Source: AC-52 sp044870295 (lineage in GTDB: Bacteria; Actinomycetota; UBA4738). Taken from it: DNA of 6,495 bases. Positions 1-5,918 of the stretch are shown here, one piece after another. A program made the position numbers and the translations under genes. Below the pieces are notes generated by a model. It was given only the letters and a program-made list of their open reading frames with translations. It was not told the DNA's origin and made no database searches. The stretch is taken from the NCBI GenBank assembly GCA_044870295.1, contig JBIOYQ010000177.1:1-6495 (forward strand). The letters run 5' to 3'. How positions within the stretch are numbered: position 1 is the first letter of the stretch; each line of letters begins with the position of its first letter.

Positions 1-61
1 GTAACTCCAGGAATAAGAGTAATCTGAACCTCGTTCATCCCGTGTGCAGCCCGGTGTGAAG

Positions 62-65
62 GGAG
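62..65 (+). promoter_or_regulatory. Ribosome-binding site of the pirin gene
   Basis: GGAG, within AAGGGAG at 59-65, lies 9 nt before the ATG at 75 and directly touches the ATG at 66. The spacing decides the start in favour of 75. In the rest of bases 1-61 I see no convincing promoter; the stretch around 10-30 is the most AT-rich part. Confidence 0.55.
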
Positions 66-74
66 ATGAAGACG

Positions 75-893
75 ATGAGCCAGCAGGTGGACACGCGATT
101 GAGGGACGCCGAGGTGGTGGAGGATGCGGCGCTGATCAGGATGATGGGGATGCCGGTACTGGAGGCCCTGCCCTCTCGGCGGATCCCCTACGAGCGGTTG
201 GACCCGTTCATCCTGGTCCACGAAGCCAGGTTCCGCCTGTCCGAGATGGCGGGGAAGGACACCAAGCACCCCCACCGAGGGTTCGACAACGTCTGGTACG
301 TGCTCAAGGGGTCGGCCAGCACCGGCCACACGACGGGTCCGGGTGGCTCCACCGAGCGAGCCCGACTGACGGATGGGTCGCTGCTGGCACTCCGGACCGG
401 CCGCGGCGCGTGGCATGCGGAGGCAATCGGGGCGGACGAGCGCCGGGAGGGGCTCGGTGACACGGAGTTCCGCAGCGTACTGTTCTGGGTCAACCTGGCC
501 CGGAAGGACAAGAACGCCGAGCCCACCGCTCTGGTCCTTCACAAGGACCAGATCCCGACGCACCAGCAGGATGACGCCATCGTCCGCGTCTTGGTGGGCG
601 CCGGCTCTCCGATCCAACTGGGTACGCCGGCCATGATCTTGGACGTCGAACTGCCACGAGGCGGAGGGCTCTCGATGCCGGTGCCGCCCGAGTTCCAGGG
701 CTTCGCCTACCTCCTGGAGGGGCGTGGCTCGTTCGGGGCAAATCTCCAAACGGCCAGGCCTCCCCAGTTGGTCCTGCTGGGACCGGGGGAAGTGTTCTCG
801 GTGGCAGGTGCAGAGCCTGGGACGCGCTACCTGCTGATGGCGGGGAAGCCGTATGGGGAGGCGCCCGTCTTCAACGGCCCCTTCGTCGACTAG
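75..893 (+). CDS. Pirin-family cupin protein (quercetin 2,3-dioxygenase-like)
   Basis: This is a bicupin of the pirin family. Members are cytoplasmic, bind one metal ion, and are variously reported as quercetinases or as redox-sensing protein partners; the role here cannot be told from sequence. In residues counted from the alternative ATG at 66, the N-terminal cupin carries HPHRGF (H68, H70) and GRGAWHAE (H117, E119), which match the four metal ligands of pirins. The C-terminal cupin follows from about residue 165, and the protein ends in the typical APVFNGPFVD. Length is about 272 aa, normal for the family. I prefer the ATG at 75 because GGAG at 62-65 sits 9 nt upstream of it. The same motif abuts the ATG at 66, which would add only MKT. 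An in-frame stop at 57-59 excludes anything longer. It is transcribed alone; the next gene begins 96 nt downstream. The family call is firm and the substrate unknown. Confidence 0.9.
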   Translation: MSQQVDTRLRDAEVVEDAALIRMMGMPVLEALPSRRIPYERLDPFILVHEARFRLSEMAGKDTKHPHRGFDNVWYVLKGSASTGHTTGPGGSTERARLTDGSLLALRTGRGAWHAEAIGADERREGLGDTEFRSVLFWVNLARKDKNAEPTALVLHKDQIPTHQQDDAIVRVLVGAGSPIQLGTPAMILDVELPRGGGLSMPVPPEFQGFAYLLEGRGSFGANLQTARPPQLVLLGPGEVFSVAGAEPGTRYLLMAGKPYGEAPVFNGPFVD

Positions 894-947
894 CGGCTCG
901 TCGATGTTCCACCGCGGAGACTCCTCGGGAGAGCCGGGGCCGCCCAT

Positions 948-968
948 CCGCCGCTTTCGATCCGGCGG
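948..968. other. GC-rich hairpin between the pirin gene and the sigma-like gene
   Basis: CCGCCG (948-953) pairs perfectly with CGGCGG (963-968) around a 9-nt loop. No T-run follows, so it is not a canonical intrinsic terminator. It could slow or end pirin transcription, or overlap the -35 area of the downstream promoter. A six-base GC stem is also expected fairly often by chance in DNA this GC-rich. Confidence 0.25.
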
Positions 969-975
969 GCAATCC

Positions 976-989
976 GATAAGTATGGGAC
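976..989 (+). promoter_or_regulatory. Candidate -10 element for a leaderless transcript
   Basis: GATAAGTAT (976-984) is an AT-rich island in GC-rich surroundings and resembles a -10 element. It ends 5 nt before the GTG at 990, so transcription would start at or next to the start codon. No Shine-Dalgarno-like sequence precedes the GTG, which fits a leaderless mRNA of the kind common in actinobacteria. A weak -35 candidate is TTTCGA (955-960), with 15-nt spacing. The element is read from pattern only. Confidence 0.4.
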
Positions 990-1610
990 GTGAGCGAGCA
1001 GGCGCTCAATCCTGCCCTTCCGGAGGGTGTTGACAACCAGGGCTACACGCGGATCCGCCGTCTCATGCGACTCTGCGTCCTACGGGTCTGGGGGAGCGAT
1101 CGCGTGATCGCAGGGATGGATCCCTGGGTCGTGGTGGATGAGGCCTGGGCCTCCATGGCCGAGAGCGGCTTCCGCTCCGAGGGGCCATTTCTTCCGTTCG
1201 CGCTGCGGGTGGCGCGCAACAAGGGTCTCGATGCGATGAACCGGGCTGAATCACGGCGGCGAGACCTGTCGCTCGACGAGCCGATCGCCATGGTCGGCGG
1301 GGACTCCGAGCCCCTAGTCGTGGCCGACGTGACGGCGGGATCCCCGGGAGCTGACGTCGACTACTTCTCGAGGGTCGATCACGTGGAGATGATCGAACGG
1401 CTGGCGCTGGCCGAGGAGGCGATCTACCGGCTGCTGTCCGATACGGAGCGCGCCGTCTTCATGGCGGTCCGCGTGGCCGGCAAGAGCCGTGCGGCGGTCG
1501 GGCGCGAGCTCGACCCACCGATCACCGGGCAGCGGGTGGGCCAGATCGTCGCCGCGGCAACGATCAAGATCAAGTCGTATGTCGACGAGCATGGGGATGT
1601 GAGGGAATGA
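990..1610 (+). CDS. Sigma-70-family (ECF-like) sigma factor
   Basis: The 206-aa protein has the layout of a small sigma factor, which would direct RNA polymerase to particular promoters. Residues about 21-95 resemble region 2: a DPWVVVDEAWASMAE helix, then FLPFALRVARNKGLDAMNR, comparable to the 'ARNxxxDxxR' stretch of ECF factors, ending in the basic ESRRRDLSLDE. An acidic linker (about 96-130) leads to region 4 (about 138-200): LSDTERAVF, then a helix-turn-helix SRAAVGRELDPPITGQRVGQI. The GQRVGQI segment recalls the recognition helix of primary sigma factors more than that of most ECFs. The start is GTG with no SD, probably leaderless. Its stop overlaps the next gene's ATG (ATGA at 1607-1610), so the two are translationally coupled. 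No membrane anti-sigma gene is adjacent; the next protein is the obvious candidate partner. Alternatively, it may be a sigma-like DNA-binding protein that no longer initiates transcription. Confidence 0.75.
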   Translation: MSEQALNPALPEGVDNQGYTRIRRLMRLCVLRVWGSDRVIAGMDPWVVVDEAWASMAESGFRSEGPFLPFALRVARNKGLDAMNRAESRRRDLSLDEPIAMVGGDSEPLVVADVTAGSPGADVDYFSRVDHVEMIERLALAEEAIYRLLSDTERAVFMAVRVAGKSRAAVGRELDPPITGQRVGQIVAAATIKIKSYVDEHGDVRE

Positions 1611-2491
1611 GCGGATCCGAAGATCGCGTACAGGAGGCGCTGGCGGCGTATATCGAGCATCTGGAGCTTGGGGGACCGGAGCCAGACGTCTCCCATCTGA
1701 CCGCCGACGAACACGAGAAGTTGCGGGGCCTGATCGGCCTCCTCGACCAGACGGAGGGCGTTGCGTTCGGTCGCGGGCTGAACGAGCGGCGGCCCGACGC
1801 TCTTGCGTCGACGGACGCCGGCCGGCACCTTCTTGGCGCGCTCTCCGACAGCTTGCCGCCGGCCGCGCGGATCACCGGCGACCCAGCCGTCGCGACCATG
1901 GACGTTCCTAGCATGCGTGCGGTCGAGGGGTGGGTGGTCGGGACGTTCGGGGGCCGCATCCGCGTCTGGCTGCTCGCGGAAGAGGGTGCGCTCGCTGCGA
2001 GTGACGAGTGGCTCGAGCATCTGGCTCGAGTGTTCCGCCTGCTTCCCGACACCACCGCGATCGCGCTCGTCGAACCGCAGCTGGCCTGCCTGATCGTCCA
2101 GCCGGAGGATTGCGCGCCGACGATCGAGGTGCCGCGCGGGTCGCTGGTCGGGCGGCGCTACCGGCGGCCGGTCCAACCGGTGGGGGAGGCGCTTTCGACC
2201 TTCCTTCGGGAGCTGATTCCTTATTGGGAGCCGATGGAGCGCATCACCGGGCGAGCCATCCCGACCGTCGAGGTGGCGCCGGACGTGCACGACCGCGCTG
2301 CACGAGCCGTCCAGGATCAGGTGGCCGCCGGGGGCCGTGCCCGCAAGACGAATCCCAAGCGCAAGGCGTTGACGGAGTTGAGCGAGAAGCACGCAGGCGG
2401 GATCGCCGACCTCGTGCTCGAGGTTCATGAGGGCCGGGTGCGGCCGGATGCCGTGGAGGATGCGTTGAGGAGGTTGGCGAGAAGCCGATGA
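1607..2491 (+). CDS. Soluble protein of unknown function, middle gene of sigma/ATPase operon
   Basis: I do not recognise this 294-aa family. Three parts can be seen. Residues 6-55 are helical and acidic (ALAAYIEHLE, then PDVSHLTADEHEKLRGLIGLLDQ), a type of N-terminal helix pair I associate loosely with regulatory proteins of high-GC bacteria. Residues about 103-215 look like a mixed alpha/beta domain with hydrophobic strands (IRVWLLAE, TAIALVEPQLACLIVQ) and the segment GRRYRRPVQPVGEALSTFL. A basic linker at 243-253 (GRARKTNPKRK) precedes a helical C-terminus rich in charged residues. There is no signal peptide or membrane segment and no catalytic motif I can name. It overlaps both neighbours by 4 bp, so near-equal synthesis is expected. 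Possible roles are a soluble regulator of the sigma-like protein, an adaptor to the ATPase, or an effector. The coding call is firm and the function open. Confidence 0.85.
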   Translation: MSGSEDRVQEALAAYIEHLELGGPEPDVSHLTADEHEKLRGLIGLLDQTEGVAFGRGLNERRPDALASTDAGRHLLGALSDSLPPAARITGDPAVATMDVPSMRAVEGWVVGTFGGRIRVWLLAEEGALAASDEWLEHLARVFRLLPDTTAIALVEPQLACLIVQPEDCAPTIEVPRGSLVGRRYRRPVQPVGEALSTFLRELIPYWEPMERITGRAIPTVEVAPDVHDRAARAVQDQVAAGGRARKTNPKRKALTELSEKHAGGIADLVLEVHEGRVRPDAVEDALRRLARSR

Positions 2492-4257
2492 TCCAGCGTC
2501 TGGAGCTTCAGAACTGGCGAGCCTACGACCATCTCGATCTCGAGCTCGGGCCAGGCGCGACGTTCCTCGTCGCCTCCAACGGCATCGGGAAGACGTCGCT
2601 GATCATGGGCGCCGCGTGGGGAATCTTCGGCGACATCGCCGGCGTGAGAGGCGTGGACGAGATCCGTGGCCAGGCCGAGACAGCGACGGTGAAGGTCGAG
2701 CTTCGTCTTCCCTCCGGTGACACGCTCGCCATCACGCGCTCGGTCGACCAGCGAGGTCGCGAGACGGTCGAGGCGAGCGCCGGTGATCGAGCCCTCAGCT
2801 CGCAGGACGGGATCGAAGGCGTGCTCTCCGCCGAGTTCGGGGCCGACGCGCGGGTCCTGGCCCAGCTGACGGTCATGATCCACGGAGGCCTCCACGAGAC
2901 CCAGGGTGAGTTCACGCTTCAAGACCACCTCGCCGGCCTTTTCGGGGTACGTCCGCTCTTCGAGGCGGCAGCGCGAGCCGAGGCCCTGGCAGCCGAAACG
3001 GCCAGCGCTCTGAGGAAGACGAAGATCGTCGAGCGGAAGGACCAGCGGGAGAAGGACGAACTACTTGCCGACCTGCGAGCGGCCGAACAGAACCTGGTGG
3101 CGGCCAGTGATTCGCGCGAACGGGCCGTCGCCGCGCTCAATGATGCTTCCGAGCGGCTGCGCGGTGCGGTCGAATGGGCGACCTATCGGAACGCGCTGGC
3201 TGAGCGGGACGCGAAGCTCCGCGCGTACGCGGAAGCTGCCGGCTCCCTGCTCGGCCGCGACCTCGAGCCGGAAGGCGTGGTGGAAGCGCTCACGGAGTGG
3301 GAAGCGGAGGTCGAGCGCTCCGTGTCGGAGGCGGAGACCGAGGCTGCGACGGCGCGTGGACGGGCCGACGTCATCCGAGAGTCGATCGCGCTCCTGGGCC
3401 TGGCGGAGGCGGTCTGTCCGACGTGTCTGCGACCGTTCGCCGAGCATGACGCCGAGCGAGCCGCACAACAGCACGCCGAGAACCTCGACTCGCTGGGCGC
3501 GACGATCGCCGACGCGGAGGAGCGATCGACGACCCATCGAGCCGTGCTGGCAACCCTCAAGAAGATCCTGGCCGACGTTCGATCGGTGCCCATCCCCATC
3601 GAACCGTCCTCGGACGAGGAGTCGGGCGATCTCGACGCGGTCCGCCAGGCGCACGACGCCGCCCGAGACGAGGTGCAGCGTCTGGACCAGGACATCGCGA
3701 TGCGATCGGCCCCGCTCAAAGCGATCCAGGACGCGCTCGATGTCGTCGAGGAGGACCAGGAGCGATCGAAGCAGCTCGAAGAGCTGTTCCGTCTGGAGGG
3801 GCTCGCCAACGCGGCTGCGCAGACGCTGAGCGGGACTGCCGATCGCATCATGGAGCATCAGATCGAACCGCTCGTGGCGGAGATCGCTCGACGCTGGAAG
3901 CAGACCTTCGGGAAGGAGGGGCTCCAGCTCAGCGCCGACGGCCATATCACGCGTACGGTCGGCGGCAGGACACTCCGGTTCGGGGCTCTCAGCGGCGGCG
4001 AACGAGTATGGGCACTGCTGGTGACACGGCTGCTCGTCGCCGGCGCGTCGACCCGAGCACCCTTCGTCTGGCTCGACGAGCCCCTCGAGCACCTCGACCC
4101 TCGCCTTCGCAGGATCGTGGCGGGAACGCTCGCGATGGCATCCTCCAACGCCGGTCTGCGTCAGGTCATCGTCACCACGTACGAGGCCCCCATCGCACAG
4201 CAGCTCATGGAGGACGTCCCTTCAGCGTCGCTCATCTACGTCACGAGTTCGGAATAA
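2488..4257 (+). CDS. Compact Rad50/SbcC-like SMC-family ATPase with zinc hook
   Basis: This is an SMC/Rad50-type ATPase of 589 aa. Such proteins fold so that N- and C-terminal halves form one nucleotide-binding head that dimerises on DNA. Head motifs: RLELQNWRAYDHLDLEL start; Walker A ASNGIGKT (29-36); signature LSGGER (501-506); Walker B FVWLDE (526-531); D-loop LEHLDP (533-538). Residues about 155-300 and 318-440 are charged, Glu/Arg/Ala-rich and probably coiled coil, flanking a CPTC zinc hook (C310, C313) near the middle. SbcC and Rad50 are much longer (about 900-1300 aa), so the arms are short. The first Walker A glycine is Ala29, and the switch position reads TTYE (563-566) without His. 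Both variants may be normal in this subfamily. The start overlaps the previous gene (ATGA, 2488-2491); GAGGAGG (2467-2473) lies 14 nt upstream. No SbcD/Mre11 nuclease gene is nearby. DNA binding is inferred. Confidence 0.88.
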   Translation: MIQRLELQNWRAYDHLDLELGPGATFLVASNGIGKTSLIMGAAWGIFGDIAGVRGVDEIRGQAETATVKVELRLPSGDTLAITRSVDQRGRETVEASAGDRALSSQDGIEGVLSAEFGADARVLAQLTVMIHGGLHETQGEFTLQDHLAGLFGVRPLFEAAARAEALAAETASALRKTKIVERKDQREKDELLADLRAAEQNLVAASDSRERAVAALNDASERLRGAVEWATYRNALAERDAKLRAYAEAAGSLLGRDLEPEGVVEALTEWEAEVERSVSEAETEAATARGRADVIRESIALLGLAEAVCPTCLRPFAEHDAERAAQQHAENLDSLGATIADAEERSTTHRAVLATLKKILADVRSVPIPIEPSSDEESGDLDAVRQAHDAARDEVQRLDQDIAMRSAPLKAIQDALDVVEEDQERSKQLEELFRLEGLANAAAQTLSGTADRIMEHQIEPLVAEIARRWKQTFGKEGLQLSADGHITRTVGGRTLRFGALSGGERVWALLVTRLLVAGASTRAPFVWLDEPLEHLDPRLRRIVAGTLAMASSNAGLRQVIVTTYEAPIAQQLMEDVPSASLIYVTSSE

Positions 4258-4325
4258 CCCACTTCCGGGCCTTTCGACTTCCCCGGTGCCCCGATGAAGG
4301 GAGTAGACGGCACGACTGATCAGGT

Positions 4326-4357
4326 GGTCCTCGGTCCTCAGCACGTCGGCCGAGGAC
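4326..4357. promoter_or_regulatory. Strong hairpin with an alternative pairing, upstream of the small ORF
   Basis: Bases 4327-4336 pair with 4348-4357 as a 10-bp stem (one T-G wobble) around an 11-nt loop. GGTCCTC is tandemly duplicated at 4326-4332 and 4333-4339, so GAGGAC (4352-4357) can instead pair with the second copy (4334-4339). The two structures are mutually exclusive. No T-run follows, so simple termination is unlikely. It lies 70 nt after the ATPase stop and 14 nt before the next ribosome-binding site. It could cap the 3' end of the operon mRNA, act as a leader element, or be a protein-binding site. Confidence 0.4.
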
Positions 4358-4371
4358 AAATCGGAGGGTCG

Positions 4372-4378
4372 AAGGAGG
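4372..4378 (+). promoter_or_regulatory. Near-perfect ribosome-binding site
   Basis: AAGGAGG lies 9 nt before the ATG at 4388, an ideal Shine-Dalgarno match and spacing. It is the main reason to treat the following small ORF as a real gene. Confidence 0.5.
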
Positions 4379-4387
4379 GGAGCGGGC

Positions 4388-4681
4388 ATGTACGTGGTCA
4401 TTCCCGATTACCGACACACCCGATTCCGCATGGAGGAGCGGCTGAGGCATGCCGAGCAGGCACGGCGAGGGGACGAATCACGACGGGCCGGGCTGTCTCG
4501 GTCGCACGTGACCGATCCCCGGACGGTCGGTTCCGAACATAGAGCGGGGTCGGGAAGCGCTGTCGGCCTCGTCCTGCCGTTCCCTTCACGGCGATCATCT
4601 GAGGATGAGGTTTGGCGGGCCGAGGCGATGCTCGGGGCGACAGAGGGCCCAGTTGAGAAGGTGAGTCATGGGTCGGCTTGA
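4388..4681 (+). CDS. Possible small basic hypothetical protein (97 aa)
   Basis: I do not recognise this protein. The case for it is the strong ribosome-binding site at 4372-4378 and a plausible start, MYVVIPDYRHTRFRMEERLR, followed by a charged, probably helical stretch to about residue 35. The first 30 codons keep the high G/C third positions of the neighbours. The rest is Ser/Gly/Arg-rich, uses mixed third positions, and looks less like selected coding sequence. The true product may be just the N-terminal part, with the gene degraded by frameshift further on, or the ORF may be chance. No signal peptide, membrane segment or cysteine motif is visible. It stands between two transcription units and overlaps no other gene. 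Confidence 0.4.
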   Translation: MYVVIPDYRHTRFRMEERLRHAEQARRGDESRRAGLSRSHVTDPRTVGSEHRAGSGSAVGLVLPFPSRRSSEDEVWRAEAMLGATEGPVEKVSHGSA

Positions 4682-4721
4682 CGGGCCCAGTCGAGATCTG
4701 AGCGTTGCTTCCCCAGTCGAG
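4645..4721. repeat. Three copies of a CCCAGTYGAG repeat
   Basis: CCCAGTTGAG (4648-4657), CCCAGTCGAG (4686-4695) and CCCAGTCGAG (4712-4721) lie in the same orientation, with starts 38 and 26 nt apart. The first two share a longer core, GGGCCCAGTYGAG (4645-4657 and 4683-4695). They sit about 125-200 nt upstream of the probable exporter promoter, where regulator-binding sites would be plausible. The first copy overlaps the end of the small ORF. Function is not shown. Confidence 0.35.
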
Positions 4722-4822
4722 GGCGGCCAGCGCCCCGCGCCGGCCTCGACCGCTCCTGATCGCCCCGCTCGAGTGTCGAAGCGGATCGCGACCGAGTTGA
4801 CAGGACAGGGCGGACCGATGAC

Positions 4823-4850
4823 CTTGATCGGATCGCACAGTCTTTACGAT
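4823..4850 (+). promoter_or_regulatory. Candidate promoter of the ABC exporter operon
   Basis: TACGAT (4845-4850) fits the TAnnnT pattern of a -10 element, and CTTGAT (4823-4828) is a -35 candidate with 16-nt spacing. Transcription would start near 4857, giving a leader of about 18 nt that just includes the ribosome-binding site at 4860. A perfect TTGACA also occurs at 4797-4802, but I find no good -10 at 16-18 nt from it. Confidence 0.35.
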
Positions 4851-4859
4851 CGACGACTC

Positions 4860-4865
4860 AGGAGG
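4860..4865 (+). promoter_or_regulatory. Ribosome-binding site deciding the exporter ATPase start
   Basis: AGGAGG (4860-4865), continued by GGGAG, lies 9 nt before the ATG at 4875. It fixes the start there rather than at the in-frame ATGs at 4668 or 4818, which would add a low-complexity extension absent from this family. Confidence 0.8.
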
Positions 4866-4874
4866 GGGAGGCAT

Positions 4875-5918
4875 ATGACCGAGATGATCCAGACATCGGG
4901 CCTGGTCAAACGGTTCGGGAAGGTCACCGCCCTGGCCGGCCTCGACCTGTCCGTTCCACAGGGAACCATCCTGGGACTGCTGGGGCCGAACGGCGCCGGC
5001 AAGACGACGGCGGTGCGCATCCTGACCACGCTGCTGGAGCCCGACGGGGGCACGGCAAGGGTGGCAGGCATCGACGTGATGGCCGAGCCCGACAAGGTCC
5101 GGGAGCGGATCGGGCTGTCGGGGCAGAACGCGGCCGTCGACGAGTACCTGACCGGCTACGAGAACCTCGATATGGTCGGACGCCTCTACCACCTGGGGAA
5201 GCAGAAGTCCCAGGCGCGAGCCCGCGAGCTGCTGGAGGAGTTCGAGCTGACGGAGGCGGGGGACCGGCCGGCCAAGACCTACTCCGGAGGGATGCGGCGC
5301 CGGCTGGACCTGGCGGCGGCGCTCGTGGCCAAGCCAGAGGTGATCTTCCTGGACGAGCCGACGACGGGACTGGACCCGCGGAGCCGTGTCCTGATGTGGG
5401 AGACGATCAAGCAGCTCGTGCGGGACGGCTCGACCGTCCTGTTGACCACGCAGTACATGGAAGAGGCCGACCGGCTGGCGGACAACGTCGTGGTCATCGA
5501 CCGTGGCCAGGTCATCGCCGAGGGTCGGCCCGACGAGCTCAAGTCGAAGATCGGTGGTGAGCGCGTCGAGGTGGTCCTGTCGGAATCGAGCGACATCCCC
5601 AAGGCACGGGCCATCCTGGAGGAGCTGACCGCGGGCGAGATCAGGGTGGACGAGGACACCTGCACGGTCACGGCCGCCGTCACCAGCGGCGTGGACGACC
5701 TGCGCCGGGCGCTGGAGGTCCTCAAGGAGCGTCAGATCCCGCTCGACGACGTGGGGCTGCGACGTCCCACCCTGGACGACGTGTTCCTGTCGCTCACCGG
5801 CCACGTGGCCGAGGAGATCCTCGAGTCATCCGACGGGAAGGACGGCAAGAAGGACGGCAAGAAGGACGGTCGGAAGAGCGAACCCGATGAACAGCGAGAG
5901 AAGGAGTCGGTGCGATGA
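4875..5918 (+). CDS. DrrA-type ABC exporter ATP-binding protein
   Basis: This is the nucleotide-binding subunit of an ABC-2 exporter in the daunorubicin-resistance (DrrA) family. It would hydrolyse ATP at the inner face of the membrane to drive export of a lipophilic compound through the next gene's permease. The 347-aa protein shows Walker A GPNGAGKT (37-44), Q-loop Gln84 in GLSGQNAAVDEYLTG, signature YSGGM (136-140), Walker B VIFLDE (156-161) and D-loop GLDP (165-168). The switch segment LLTTQYMEEAD has Gln193 where most ABC ATPases have His, a known hallmark of DrrA-like proteins. The C-terminal extension RRPTLDDVFLSLTGH is also typical. Residues 320-334 form an unusual Lys/Asp/Gly repeat tail (DGKDGKKDGKKDGRK). 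The gene overlaps the permease by ATGA (5915-5918). The substrate cannot be predicted; drug self-resistance or lipid export are both possible. Confidence 0.95.
   Translation: MTEMIQTSGLVKRFGKVTALAGLDLSVPQGTILGLLGPNGAGKTTAVRILTTLLEPDGGTARVAGIDVMAEPDKVRERIGLSGQNAAVDEYLTGYENLDMVGRLYHLGKQKSQARARELLEEFELTEAGDRPAKTYSGGMRRRLDLAAALVAKPEVIFLDEPTTGLDPRSRVLMWETIKQLVRDGSTVLLTTQYMEEADRLADNVVVIDRGQVIAEGRPDELKSKIGGERVEVVLSESSDIPKARAILEELTAGEIRVDEDTCTVTAAVTSGVDDLRRALEVLKERQIPLDDVGLRRPTLDDVFLSLTGHVAEEILESSDGKDGKKDGKKDGRKSEPDEQREKESVR
5832..5876 (+). repeat. 12-bp in-frame tandem repeat in the exporter ATPase tail
   Basis: GACGGCAAGAAG occurs twice exactly (5841-5852, 5853-5864), then once with changes (5865-5876, GACGGTCGGAAG), after a 9-bp partial unit GACGGGAAG (5832-5840). 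It encodes a DGKK-type hydrophilic tail and could change copy number by slippage without breaking the frame. Confidence 0.75.

Noticed and set aside
1096..1111. Inverted repeat GCGATC-GCGT-GATCGC inside the sigma-like gene
   Set aside because: Short GATC/CGATCG palindromes are frequent in this DNA. The repeat lies in coding sequence, and nothing else marks it as an operator.
1424..2428. Minus-strand open frame of 334 codons
   Set aside because: It is antisense to the sigma-like gene and the middle gene. Both + strand genes are supported by exact 4-bp overlaps and normal codon use.
3061..4092. Minus-strand open frame of 343 codons
   Set aside because: It is antisense to the Rad50-like gene, whose motifs on the + strand are unambiguous; the minus-strand product is Arg/Leu-rich without motifs.
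4265..4286. CCGGG/CCCGG inverted repeat just after the ATPase stop codon, considered as a terminator
   Set aside because: The stem is only 5 bp around a 12-nt loop with no T-run after it, too weak to call an intrinsic terminator.
4294..4542. Plus-strand ORF of 82 codons starting at 4294
   Set aside because: It has no ribosome-binding site and a Gly/Arg/His-rich composition, and it overlaps the better-supported small ORF at 4388 in another frame.
4668..4874. Possible 69-residue N-terminal extension of the exporter ATPase from the ATG at 4668
   Set aside because: The extension is Pro/Arg/Ser-rich low-complexity sequence with no counterpart in DrrA proteins, and the ATG at 4875 has an excellent ribosome-binding site and matches the family start.
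4398..5804. Long open frame of 468 codons on the minus strand
   Set aside because: It lies antisense across the intergenic region and most of the exporter ATPase, has His/Arg/Gln-rich composition typical of a reversed high-GC gene, and shows no domain. It is a shadow.
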